Positions 25,850-33,675 are shown, counted from the stretch's first letter. The stretch: DNA of 34,674 bases from an uncultured Phycisphaerales bacterium (GCA_937927975.1 CALEZT010000058.1:1-34674), one strand, 5' to 3'. A program made the numbers and translations. The notes: generated from the letters alone by a model not told the origin.

Positions 25850-26541
25850 ACAAGCCAACGCCACAATCCGAAGAGTTGAAGGTATTCATCACATCGAGGG
25901 AATCCACGTGCGATGAGTGCAAGGCGGACCTTGGCACCAAGGCGTGGATCGCCTTGAAGAAGGACAAAGGGGCTTTGTGCCTCTCCTGCGCGGACCTGGA
26001 TCATCTCGTGTTTCTCCCCTCCGGCAACGCGGCAATCACCCGGCGTGCAAAGAACCATTCGACTCTTTCCGCCGTTGTTCTGAAGTGGAGCGGAGCCCGA
26101 AAGCGGTATGAGCGGCAGGGGATGCTCGTCGAGGAGCCGGCTCTCGGACAGGCCGAGATCGAATGCCTGGCGGACGAAGAGGTGCGGGCCCAGCGTCGTA
26201 TCCGTGACGCGGACCGCAGGGCCGAACTGGATCAGGCGTATATAGAGCGTTTTGCCGAGGCGGTTCAGAGGCTCTTTCCGAAATGCCCGCCGGAAAGCGC
26301 AAGAGCCATCGCGGAGCACGCATGCGCCAAATACAGCGGGCGCGTGGGTCGATCCGCTGCGTCCAAGAGTCTGGATGAACAGGCAATTCGGTTGGCGATC
26401 GTAGCTCACGTGCGCCATGTTGAAACACGATACGATCAACTCCTGATGAGTGGCTGGGATCGATTCGACGCACGCGCCAGTGTGGAAGACGCGGTGCAGT
26501 CGGTCCTGGCGAAATGGCGGGGAAACGACGAGGGGGCGTAA
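25846..26541 (+). CDS. DUF2293 domain protein with two CxxC pairs
   Basis: A 231-residue soluble protein. The N-terminal part has two CxxC pairs (CDECKADLG and CLSCADLDH), probably one zinc site, at about residues 23-51. The middle is charged and helical. The C-terminal DUF2293 region (about 135-225) includes LFPKCPPESARAIAEHAC, KYSGRVGRSA and AIVAHVRHVETRYD. The family function is unknown; it is widespread in soil and aquatic bacteria. The start codon overlaps the stop of the upstream hydrolase gene, so the two are probably translationally coupled, although one is secreted and the other cytosolic. Confidence 0.82.
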   Translation: MNKPTPQSEELKVFITSRESTCDECKADLGTKAWIALKKDKGALCLSCADLDHLVFLPSGNAAITRRAKNHSTLSAVVLKWSGARKRYERQGMLVEEPALGQAEIECLADEEVRAQRRIRDADRRAELDQAYIERFAEAVQRLFPKCPPESARAIAEHACAKYSGRVGRSAASKSLDEQAIRLAIVAHVRHVETRYDQLLMSGWDRFDARASVEDAVQSVLAKWRGNDEGA

Positions 26542-26554
26542 ACGTGCGCCAGGA

Positions 26555-26614
26555 TCCCCGTCCCGAGCACCATGACGGCGCTATACGGCGCGGGGTCGGC
26601 ATCGATCAGGTGCC
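26555..26614 (+). repeat. 60-bp direct repeat, left copy
   Basis: TCCCCGTCCCGAGCACC... through GGGGTCGGCATCGATC. It matches 27389-27447 with three substitutions and one indel. The two copies flank the nucleotidyltransferase/HEPN remnant. Confidence 0.8.
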
Positions 26615-26723
26615 TATCTCGCCGGAGAGGGGAAATCAAGTGAGACGTCCTCGGAATCGCTTGCCGTTTCACGCGAAATCCGATAGCTTGTAAGCGAGGC
26701 ATCAGGTTGTTGAAAGATGTTCT

Positions 26724-27044
26724 ATGGTGGCGATGAACGACATTCAGGCCGTGGTGGACCGCATCGCGGAAGCCTATGATCCGGATCGCGTGGTGCTCTT
26801 CGGATCGCACGCCCGCGGCTGCACCACAAGCGATTCGGATGTGGATCTGCTGGTGATCCTGCCGTTCGAGGGCAAGCCCTTCTGGAAATCGCTAGAGATC
26901 ACCAACCGCGTGAATCCCCCCTTCGCCGTGGACCTCCTGGCCCGCCGCCCGGACGACACGAAACGGCGTTACGAGCAGGGCGACCTGCTCATCCGCGAGG
27001 CCTTGGACCAGGGACGGGTGCTGTATGAACGATGTCGTTCGTGA
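26724..27044 (+). CDS. MntA-type nucleotidyltransferase (HEPN-partner antitoxin)
   Basis: A 106-residue minimal nucleotidyltransferase. The active-site motif is intact: GS, ten residues, DVD (GSHARGCTTSDSDVDLLV), about 27-44. In HepT-MntA systems this enzyme AMPylates and silences the HEPN RNase encoded by the next gene. Here the next frame does start as a HEPN protein, overlapping this stop by 20 bases, but is cut short, leaving the antitoxin without a working partner. The start is either ATG 26724 or ATG 26733; neither has a strong ribosome-binding site. Confidence 0.85.
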   Translation: MVAMNDIQAVVDRIAEAYDPDRVVLFGSHARGCTTSDSDVDLLVILPFEGKPFWKSLEITNRVNPPFAVDLLARRPDDTKRRYEQGDLLIREALDQGRVLYERCRS

Positions 27045-27129
27045 GTGGGTGGAGAAGGCTGAAGGGGCCCTGCACGTATCCAAAGGAATGAGACGACGTT
27101 TGCTCCAGCTTCTCGAAGAAAGCGTCTGA
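27025..27129 (+). pseudogene. truncated HEPN-domain protein (HepT remnant)
   Basis: It begins MNDVVREWVEKAEGALHVSK, the usual N-terminus of HEPN proteins, then changes character and stops after 34 codons instead of about 130. The RNase motif R-x4-6-H and the rest of the helical bundle are missing from all frames downstream. It overlaps the end of the nucleotidyltransferase gene, as intact pairs do. Confidence 0.75.
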
Positions 27130-27277
27130 TGGCCAATCACGAGCATCGAGTCGAGCGTGTTCTCTGGCGGATCATCCGCCCAGCCAGACCCGGACGTAGA
27201 CCGGAACGCCAAGAGAGATGAGCACGCCGTCGTGCGAGTTTCCCCCTTCCCAGAATTGTTGTACTAAATGTTTCGGG

Positions 27278-27302
27278 TTTATCGCTTTTCGGCCACCAGC
27301 GG
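27278..27302 (+). repeat. dispersed repeat core, copy C
   Basis: GTTTATCGCTTTTCGGCCACCAGCGG-type core, alignable with GTTCATCGCTTTGGGGCCACCAGC of copy A. It forms an inverted pair with copy D. No hairpin block is seen upstream of it. Confidence 0.55.
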
Positions 27303-27361
27303 GTTTGGGTACAATGAGCTTGCCGTCACGGGGGATAGGGCAACGCAGGGGTGCGAGGGTT

Positions 27362-27387
27362 CCCAAACGCGTTATATCGCGTTTGGG
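27362..27387. repeat. perfect 10-bp hairpin
   Basis: CCCAAACGCG, TTATAT, CGCGTTTGGG. It lies inside the C-D inverted pair, immediately left of the right 60-bp repeat. Confidence 0.7.
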
Positions 27388-27388
27388 G

Positions 27389-27447
27389 TCCCCGTCCCGA
27401 GCACCGTGCCGGCGCCATACGGCGCGGGGTCGGCATCGATCGGTGCC
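27389..27447 (+). repeat. 60-bp direct repeat, right copy
   Basis: 59 bases, about 93% identical to 26555-26614. This copy also forms a 9-bp hairpin at its right end (GGGTCGGCA with TGCCGACCC). The left copy has lost that pairing. Confidence 0.8.
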
Positions 27448-27528
27448 GACCCTGTTATGAGGACTCCGTGGAACGCGCGTCGAGAGTGGTTGCCGACTGA
27501 CGAGACAGTCCTCTTGAGAGGTTAATTT

Positions 27529-27578
27529 CCGCTGGTGGCCGAAATGCGGCAAACCCCCGCCTCCCCAGAGGCGGAATC
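27529..27578 (-). repeat. dispersed repeat core, copy D (inverted)
   Basis: Read on the minus strand: GATTCCGCCTC TGGG GAGGCGG hairpin, GGGTTTGCCGCATTTCGGCCACCAGCGG. Its last 16 bases are the exact complement of those of copy C. The region 27130-27716 otherwise contains no gene. Confidence 0.65.
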
Positions 27579-27716
27579 GAACGGCGATTCCATTGCCTGC
27601 GGGAGACGCCGAGCAAGGAAGGCCTCTTCGGAATCGTGCAGGAATGTGAAAGGTGTAGGTCTGGCACTGATCCTCCTCGGATCCTCCTGGTCTGACGCTG
27701 GTCCTCCTCTGATGGC

Positions 27717-27745
27717 TTGATTTTGATGAGCTTCTCGCATATGAT
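27717..27745 (+). promoter_or_regulatory. promoter of the lipoprotein gene
   Basis: TTGATT, 17-base spacer, TATGAT; four of six and five of six matches. About 60 bases before the ATG. Confidence 0.55.
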
Positions 27746-27804
27746 TGTGCTGGCATCTCGATGTAGGGTTGTGGGTCGCCTGGGATTTCTTAGGGAGAAT
27801 AAGC

Positions 27805-28734
27805 ATGAAGAGACCGATGTGTATCCTCATTGTGTTGGTGTCAACTCTGACTGCATCCATTGTCGGGTGTGACAGCCCCAAGGCCAAAGAGGTTCTGGCT
27901 TTGAGATTGCAGAGTGACGAATTATCCAAAGAAGTCTCAACTCTGAAGAAAGAAAGAGCTGAATTGAGTGAGAATATCCAGGTCTTGAAAGCGGAGATTG
28001 ATGTTTTGAAAAATGAGCCTCACAATCTGTTTGCGCGTGCATATGATGAGAAGAACGAAGGCAGATATGACTCGGCAGTGGAGCTGTTACGCACCCTGCG
28101 TCAACAATTTCCCGCTTTTCAGCCAGATGAAGTGGCTTCTGCATTAGAGGAATACGCACAAGCCAAAGTGGAATATGAGAGAAAACAAGCTGAGATAGAG
28201 CGCAAACGAGAGGAAGAGACTCGCGCCCGGGAGGCAGCAAAGAGCAAGGAACAGAAGGTGGCAGAAGCAACCAGGTTACTCAGAAAATCAAGAGATGAGA
28301 TGAATGAAATCGATTGGTACAACTCTATGCGTTCTCCGCAGACAGACAACACAAAGAATGTTCGGGCCTACCTTGGAAGACGGAGGGACGCAATGTGGCT
28401 TCGGTTTAGGATGACTTACACGGCAACCGATTGGTTGTTTGTGCAGTCGGTGCAGTTCAAGGTTGATGGTGAAGACTTTCGGTTGGACTATGGACCGTTT
28501 GACGACTGGAATAGAGACAACTCCTCCGGCAGTGTCTGGGAGTGGAAGGATGTCCAGGTAGATGACAGGATATGGAGACTCATTGATAAGATAAGCCGCT
28601 CGAGAGAGACGAGGATGCGATACGAGGGGCACCAGTACCACTCGGACAGAGAAGTAAGCTATGAAGAGAAGCAGGCCTTACTGGAAGTCATATCAGCATA
28701 TAAATCCATGGGAGGAGAACCCCCGATGAATTGA
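27805..28734 (+). CDS. lipoprotein with coiled coil and unknown C-terminal beta domain
   Basis: A 309-residue lipoprotein with a short signal and lipobox ending SIVGC (lipid-modified Cys22). A coiled coil runs through about 30-72 (SKEVSTLKKERAELSENIQ), then a TPR-like helical hairpin (FARAYDEKNEGRYDSAVELL), then a second charged helix (about 135-180). The C-terminal domain (about 190-305) has TATDWLFVQSVQFKVDGEDF and SGSVWEWKDVQVDD, a pattern I associate with unnamed domains in Firmicutes lipoproteins. The gene is visibly AT-richer than its neighbours and uses A/T-ending codons (AAA, GAA, AGA), suggesting recent acquisition. ATG 27805 follows AGGGAGAA. The function is unknown. Confidence 0.78.
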   Translation: MKRPMCILIVLVSTLTASIVGCDSPKAKEVLALRLQSDELSKEVSTLKKERAELSENIQVLKAEIDVLKNEPHNLFARAYDEKNEGRYDSAVELLRTLRQQFPAFQPDEVASALEEYAQAKVEYERKQAEIERKREEETRAREAAKSKEQKVAEATRLLRKSRDEMNEIDWYNSMRSPQTDNTKNVRAYLGRRRDAMWLRFRMTYTATDWLFVQSVQFKVDGEDFRLDYGPFDDWNRDNSSGSVWEWKDVQVDDRIWRLIDKISRSRETRMRYEGHQYHSDREVSYEEKQALLEVISAYKSMGGEPPMN

Positions 28735-28735
28735 T

Positions 28736-28753
28736 TCCCGGAGAAATCCGGGA
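28736..28753. terminator. GNRA-capped hairpin between convergent genes
   Basis: TCCCGGA, GAAA, TCCGGGA: 7-bp stem with a stable tetraloop right after the lipoprotein stop. There is no immediate T-run. Confidence 0.4.
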
Positions 28754-28817
28754 GTTCCGAGGACACCATACTTCTTTGTCGCTCTTATTTAAGCGGAATC
28801 TGTACCATCTCGTGTGC

Positions 28818-31034
28818 CTAGAGTGCACGGGATTGCCATAGGGCCTTGATGGCCTGTCTTGGTACATCCTCTGGCGACTGGAAGTACACGGTGCGGCTTT
28901 CTTCGTGCCACTGATGAGTGGGCAGGGCTTGATCTCCGATCGTGATGCTTGCGGGACGCTTCGGGACGCGGATGCGGGAGACGATTCTTATGCCTGTTGG
29001 GGCGGAGAGGGTGAACTCGATGCCTTGGTCCGTTTGCTTCCAGGTTTCGAAGCGGGCGGCGGAGGCTATGGGCTCCGCTTTGTTGGAGTCGAGACGGTTC
29101 AGGTCGAGGAGCCAGGTTTGTTGGCCCGGCTGCAATGTCACGGTGCTCACCACCGGCAGGTTGGGGTCGTAGATGTCTACGAACTGGCCGTTGAGCGTAA
29201 GAGGGGCCTCGCTGATGGATTCCTTCAGGCAGGCGGCGATGATGTAGGGGCCGCGGCGGAGCTTGAGGAAATTGTTCTCGCGGTAGGGCAGGCCTGCGGA
29301 TTCGGCGGCTTGCTTGACTACCGCGCGATAGGCGTTCGCCGCTTCTTGCGAGCGCGAGTAGTAGGCCGGGTGCTTCCTTTGTACGAAGACGTGGCCTTTG
29401 CCGAAGGTGTAGCTTCCTTCGCTTGCCTTTCGGTCCAGGCCGAGGATGCTGAACAGGTGCTGGGCGGGGGTGTCGTAGCGGTTTTTGCCGGTGTTCCACC
29501 AGTCGGTGATCGTGGAGAAGGGGTCCGTGTCGGCGCCGACGTAGACGAGTGCGCCGCCTTGGGCGACCCATTCCGCCACCGCCTGGTTGATCGCGGGCGT
29601 TTCGGGCTTGATGAATTCGTAGCTCAGCGCGAGCACTTTGTAGTCGCTCAGGTAGTTCGGGAAGCGGGCGACGTTGTCGAGCTGCACCGGCTGGACGGGC
29701 ACGCCGTGCTTGAGCAGGGGGAGCGTCAGGCCGTAGAAGGCGGAGAAGTGCTGGATGTCCTTCCGTTCGGCAGTGGTCGGATCGCTGCCATCGCGCGCCG
29801 CCAGTCGATACGCGGGCTCGGCTCGCTGGAACATCCCGGAATCGGCCATGAAGACTCCGATGCCGTGGGTCGCGTCCTGCCATTCGATGTCCGGCTGATT
29901 CATGTCGCGAAGCTGGTTGAACACCGTGCACAGGGTCGTGGCGTAGGCTGCCGGGATCGGTTTGGCGTCGGGCGAACCCGCGGGGTATTTGCCGAGAAAG
30001 ATTCGCGACGGCCAGGGGCAGATCTCGTAGTGCCAGATGTGCGGCTGGAGCAGCGAGGCGATCAGCGTCGCCTTGTAGTTGACGCGGTAGTCGTCCCAGT
30101 CGTAGCGGGGGTTGTCCTCGATCGGGTCGGCCAGGAACCACATCCGGCGGTTCGTCCCGCGGACGAGTTCCTGCATCACGCCGTACTCGAGGAAGGCGGT
30201 TTCGAAGGTGCGCTCGGCTGCTCTGCCCTGGTAGACGTTCGCGGTGCGTGCGGTACCGGTCCAGACCTGGGCGACGCACCCGTCCATGACGGCCGAATCG
30301 ATCAGCGACGACTGCGGCGACACGATCGCCCATTGCGTGTAATTGATCAAGCTGTGGGTGGGGACGTAGATGCGAAGCTGGCGGCCGTACTTCTGGTGGG
30401 CGTACTCCTTGCAGGCTTCCGCCACGCGGCGCAGAGCCCGGCTGTAGAGATAGTACTTCAGCCGGCTGGCTTTGTACTGGGCGTCGGGCGAGCTGTCGGC
30501 GCGCACGTACGGCTCGTGGTAGTAGAGCTCCCACTCCCGCGCGAAGGCTGGCGAGAATCCCGTATCGGCCCAGAACTCCGGCTCCTCCAGGTGGATGGCG
30601 AGCACGCCGGCGTCGATCAGGGGCTTGAGCTTCTCGGTGATGTAGTCGGCGAATTCGACCGACGGAACGACGTAGGGGACACGCGGGCCGTGGAGTCTCT
30701 CTTTGCCTTGGGCGTTGATCTGGGTCAGGGACATGATGTCCCGGCCGCTGATGTCCTTGAAGTCCTGGTAGTCGCCCCAGGCGATGCCGGTCATCAGGTG
30801 CGGCACATAGCCCTGTTCGACCCAGGACCGGATCGCAGGGACGCGGCTCTCGTGCGCCCCGTATACCATGACGAAGTCGTTGCGCAGGTCGTAGGCCGGC
30901 GTAAACGGTCTGGGGTCCTGAAACCCGGTGAGCTCCAGCCCGCGGTCCGTGACCAGACGAGTCTTCTCCTGGGCGTGGAGGGGAAGGGCCAGCAGGGTTG
31001 CCATCAATCCAATCAACAGCGTTCTTCTGTGCAT
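28818..31034 (-). CDS. large secreted protein, probable TIM-barrel glycosidase-like
   Basis: A 738-residue exported protein with a signal peptide MHRRTLLIGLMATLLALPLHA. Residues about 40-430 look like an alpha/beta barrel with acidic motifs (AIHLEEPEFW, WHYEICPWPSRIF) of the kind that carry catalytic glutamates in glycoside hydrolases. About 460-560 resembles a Rossmann/glutaminase-like insert (VLALSYEFI, WVAQGGALVYVGAD) as in beta-galactosidase trimerisation domains. The last 150 residues are beta-rich. I cannot place it in a named CAZy family. The start at 31034 gives the signal peptide directly; the upstream in-frame extension adds nothing typical. It is a single gene, convergent with the lipoprotein and divergent from pgi. 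Confidence 0.7.
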   Translation of the reverse strand: MHRRTLLIGLMATLLALPLHAQEKTRLVTDRGLELTGFQDPRPFTPAYDLRNDFVMVYGAHESRVPAIRSWVEQGYVPHLMTGIAWGDYQDFKDISGRDIMSLTQINAQGKERLHGPRVPYVVPSVEFADYITEKLKPLIDAGVLAIHLEEPEFWADTGFSPAFAREWELYYHEPYVRADSSPDAQYKASRLKYYLYSRALRRVAEACKEYAHQKYGRQLRIYVPTHSLINYTQWAIVSPQSSLIDSAVMDGCVAQVWTGTARTANVYQGRAAERTFETAFLEYGVMQELVRGTNRRMWFLADPIEDNPRYDWDDYRVNYKATLIASLLQPHIWHYEICPWPSRIFLGKYPAGSPDAKPIPAAYATTLCTVFNQLRDMNQPDIEWQDATHGIGVFMADSGMFQRAEPAYRLAARDGSDPTTAERKDIQHFSAFYGLTLPLLKHGVPVQPVQLDNVARFPNYLSDYKVLALSYEFIKPETPAINQAVAEWVAQGGALVYVGADTDPFSTITDWWNTGKNRYDTPAQHLFSILGLDRKASEGSYTFGKGHVFVQRKHPAYYSRSQEAANAYRAVVKQAAESAGLPYRENNFLKLRRGPYIIAACLKESISEAPLTLNGQFVDIYDPNLPVVSTVTLQPGQQTWLLDLNRLDSNKAEPIASAARFETWKQTDQGIEFTLSAPTGIRIVSRIRVPKRPASITIGDQALPTHQWHEESRTVYFQSPEDVPRQAIKALWQSRAL

Positions 31035-31156
31035 CGTGTCACTCTCGTTTGCAGGTGTCATTCAAAGTCAAGTCAGTGATACGGGACCGGCCTTCAAAAT
31101 GCAACTGCGACATCCCGCGAATTCCCGCATTTCGAGAGAGCCGCGTCTGGCCGTAG

Positions 31157-31176
31157 GGGCGACGCATGCGTCGCCC
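31157..31176. repeat. perfect 20-bp palindrome
   Basis: GGGCGACGCA followed by its complement, inside GTAGGGGCGACGC..., a form common among intergenic palindromic repeats of many bacteria. It lies in the spacer between the divergent secreted protein and pgi. Confidence 0.6.
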
Positions 31177-31313
31177 TGGCATCGGATATCGTGCCGGTTT
31201 TTTCCCAGTTGCCGCCGGGCGGGTTTTCGGGGACAATGGGCGCAATGGAGGGGTGAAGGCATGCCCTTCGCTCGGACAGAGGAGATTTTGAAGAATCTCA
31301 GGAGAATGATCGC

Positions 31314-32894
31314 ATGGAGCTTTCGTACAAGAATCTGGATAACACAACCGCTTACGGCCGGCTTCGGGGCATCGACGTCAAGGCCATTTCGCTCAAGACG
31401 CTGCTGACTGCGGATCGGATCGCCAAGTGCTCGATCCCGGCCGGCGGGGGGCTAACCTTCAACTACGCCGCCAAGAAGGCGACCGACGAGGTGGTGGCTG
31501 CACTGCAGCAACTGGCCGATGAGCAGCAGCTTGTCGCCAAGTACGAGGACCTCTACAACGGCGCCGTAGCCAACGTGGGCGAGAAGCGGATGGTTCTGCA
31601 CCATCTGGTCCGCGGGCAGTTGGGCAAAGCCGTCGTTCACGGCGGCAAGGACCTTGGCCAATTCTACGCCGAGCAGCAGAAAAAGGTCGCCGATTTCTGC
31701 GCCGAGGTGCACAAGGGCAAGCGAAAGGGCGCCACCGGAAAGCGGTTCAAGACCGGGGTGCAGATCGGCATCGGCGGCTCGGACCTCGGGCCGCGAGCGC
31801 TGTACCTGGCGCTGGAGCAATACGCCCGCGAGCGGAAGCTGCTGAAGATGGAGGCCCGGTTCATTTCGAACGTGGACCCCGACGACGCCAACGCTGTCCT
31901 GGCGGGCCTGAAGCTCGAGACCACGCTGTTCATCCTGGTCTCCAAGAGCGGCACGACGCAGGAGACCCTGGCCAACGAGCAACTCGTGCGGGCGAAGCTG
32001 ACCGCCGCGGGCTTGGACCCGAGCCTGCATATGGTCGCCGTGACGAGCGAGACCAGCCCGCTGGCGAAGTCGAGCGACTACGCGGCCTCTTTCTTCATCG
32101 ACGACTTCATCGGCGGTCGCTACTCCTCGACCAGCGCCGTCGGCGGAGCGATCCTGTCACTGGCCTTCGGCCCGAAGGTGTTCGACGAGATCCTGGCCGG
32201 AGCGCATGAAGCGGACGTGCTCGCCCGCCATCCGAATCTCCGCGAGAACGCGGCGATGATGGACGCGATGATCGGCGTGTGGGAGCGGAATTTCCTCGGG
32301 TATCCTTGTACCGCGGTTTTGCCGTACAGCCAGGCATTGCTGCGTTTCCCCGCCCACCTGCAGCAGCTCGACATGGAGAGCAACGGCAAATCCGTGAACC
32401 GCAACAGTGAGCGACTCGGCTACTCGACCGGCCCGGTCGTCTTCGGCGAGCCCGGCACGAACGGCCAGCACTCGTTCTATCAGCTCCTGCACCAGGGAAC
32501 GGACATCGTGCCGTTGCAGTTCATCGGCTTCAAGGCTGCCCAGACCGGTTTCGACATCGACGTCGAAGGCTCCACCAGCGAGAAAAAGCTCAACGCCAAT
32601 CTCACCGCCCAGATCGCGGCCTTCGCCCTGGGCCGGGAGAACCGGGACAACCCGAACAAGAACTTCGAGGGCGAGCGTCCCTCCAGCCTCCTGCACGGCG
32701 ACCAGCTCACGCCGAAAGCCCTGGGCGCACTGCTGGCCCACTTTGAGAACAAGGTCATGTTTCAGGGCCTGGCCTGGAACGTCAACTCCTTCGACCAGGA
32801 AGGCGTCCAACTCGGCAAGATCCTGACGAAAGAAGTCCTGGCCGGCGCCAAGGACGATCGCCTCGCGGCTTACGCCAGGCTGCTGGGCGTGTAG
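31314..32894 (+). CDS. pgi: glucose-6-phosphate isomerase
   Basis: A 526-residue isomerase interconverting glucose 6-phosphate and fructose 6-phosphate. Phosphate-site motifs are GIGGSDLGP (about 153) and SKSGTTQET (about 212). The PGI signature GEPGTNGQHSFYQLLHQGT (about 379-397) carries the catalytic glutamate and histidine; the C-terminal helix region FDQEGVQLGK contains the active-site lysine. The length is typical of the bacterial form. AGGAGAATGATCGC precedes the ATG. With gap, pgk and rpe it is the fourth central carbon gene in this window, but it is separated from them by 16 kb. Confidence 0.96.
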   Translation: MELSYKNLDNTTAYGRLRGIDVKAISLKTLLTADRIAKCSIPAGGGLTFNYAAKKATDEVVAALQQLADEQQLVAKYEDLYNGAVANVGEKRMVLHHLVRGQLGKAVVHGGKDLGQFYAEQQKKVADFCAEVHKGKRKGATGKRFKTGVQIGIGGSDLGPRALYLALEQYARERKLLKMEARFISNVDPDDANAVLAGLKLETTLFILVSKSGTTQETLANEQLVRAKLTAAGLDPSLHMVAVTSETSPLAKSSDYAASFFIDDFIGGRYSSTSAVGGAILSLAFGPKVFDEILAGAHEADVLARHPNLRENAAMMDAMIGVWERNFLGYPCTAVLPYSQALLRFPAHLQQLDMESNGKSVNRNSERLGYSTGPVVFGEPGTNGQHSFYQLLHQGTDIVPLQFIGFKAAQTGFDIDVEGSTSEKKLNANLTAQIAAFALGRENRDNPNKNFEGERPSSLLHGDQLTPKALGALLAHFENKVMFQGLAWNVNSFDQEGVQLGKILTKEVLAGAKDDRLAAYARLLGV

Positions 32895-32911
32895 ATCTAT
32901 CCACATGATCC

Positions 32912-32960
32912 CGGGGCCACCTTGCACGGTTCGGTTTTGGATCGAGCAAGATGGCCCCGG
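32912..32960. terminator. bidirectional terminator between pgi and vapC
   Basis: A 15-bp stem with one mismatch (CCGGGGCCACCTTGC with GCAAGATGGCCCCGG) 17 bases after the pgi stop and just before the end of convergent vapC. CTGTTCTC follows on the plus strand. Confidence 0.65.
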
Positions 32961-32966
32961 CTGTTC

Positions 32967-33380
32967 TCACACGAGCTTGGTTTGCAATCCCGCTTTCTTG
33001 GCTGCCGCGATTTGCCTTTCATCGGCTGAGATGAACAACTCGGCCCCCCACGCAATTGCGCATGCAACGTGCAACGCATCCATTGTGCGTACCGAGCTGG
33101 TCTCCAGAATCGTCGTGCAAGTCGAGATGACGTCAGGCGTGAGATTGACGATCACGGCATCGCGTATGTCTGCAGATAGGCTTTTCTTGGCCGTCTCATA
33201 TTGCCGGGCGGAGATCGTTCGTTCCCGCCGGCGACGATTCAATGCCGAGAGGACCTCCGGAATACAGACAACGCTCAGCGCAAGTTCCGTGGCTCCCATG
33301 CAGAGATCATCCACTGCCTCGCTGCCGGTTTCTTCCACATACCGTTTGGCAAAGGCGGAGGAGTCAAAGAACGTCTTCAC
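32967..33380 (-). CDS. vapC: VapC-type PIN-domain toxin
   Basis: A 137-residue PIN ribonuclease. The acidic metal-binding residues are all present: D6 (FFDSSAF), E42 (IPEVLSAL), D101 (TMDALHVA) and D120 (ISADERQ). VapC toxins cleave tRNA or rRNA when freed from their antitoxin. The start is a GTG at 33380 with GGGAGG nine bases upstream, inside the antitoxin gene: the two overlap by 17 bases, the standard toxin-antitoxin arrangement. It appears intact. Confidence 0.88.
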   Translation of the reverse strand: MKTFFDSSAFAKRYVEETGSEAVDDLCMGATELALSVVCIPEVLSALNRRRRERTISARQYETAKKSLSADIRDAVIVNLTPDVISTCTTILETSSVRTMDALHVACAIAWGAELFISADERQIAAAKKAGLQTKLV

Positions 33381-33603
33381 GTCTTCGTTCCTCCCGGATG
33401 GCGGCCGACAGGCTGGCGCCTTTGGCGGTCAGTCGGAGCCCCGGCCGCTTCCAGGATGGGGTTGACGTGTGCTCGCGCGACGGCGGCGAAATCTCCGCGA
33501 TCGGCTTGCCATGCCGCAGAACGAGAAACGTCTCCCCTTTCTCAACGTCGGAGAGAACCCCCGACGCCCGCTTTCGAAACTCCGTGAACGTTACCGTCTT
33601 CAT
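33364..33603 (-). CDS. Phd/YefM-type antitoxin
   Basis: A 79-residue antitoxin. The N-terminal DNA-binding fold has the family pattern MKTVTFTEFRKRASGVLSDVE, then VLRHGKPIAEISPP. The C-terminal toxin-wrapping tail is basic and probably disordered until bound. The ATG at 33603 is preceded by GGGAGG. It partners the overlapping vapC. Three TGTACA-like sites upstream fit autoregulation by a YefM-type protein. Confidence 0.87.
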   Translation of the reverse strand: MKTVTFTEFRKRASGVLSDVEKGETFLVLRHGKPIAEISPPSREHTSTPSWKRPGLRLTAKGASLSAAIREERRREDVL

Positions 33604-33624
33604 ACGCAAACCTCCCGACACAAA

Positions 33625-33671
33625 ATGTACAGTGTGTACATAAGCGTACATTCCTGGATACGGTCTGTCAA
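33625..33671 (-). promoter_or_regulatory. antitoxin promoter with TGTACA operator
   Basis: Minus strand: TTGACA at 33671-33666, 17-base spacer, TACGCT at 33648-33643. Overlapping and following the -10 box are ATGTACA, GTG, TGTACAT (33625-33641, a perfect inverted repeat) and a third CGTACA (33645-33650), spaced about one helical turn apart. TGTACA is the known core of YefM operators in E. coli. Confidence 0.65.
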
Positions 33672-33675
33672 GCCC

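Noticed and set aside
27130..27265. Remaining part of the HEPN gene in another frame
   Set aside because: Translations of all three frames lack the R-x4-6-H motif and the expected helical pattern; only a vague acidic stretch is seen.
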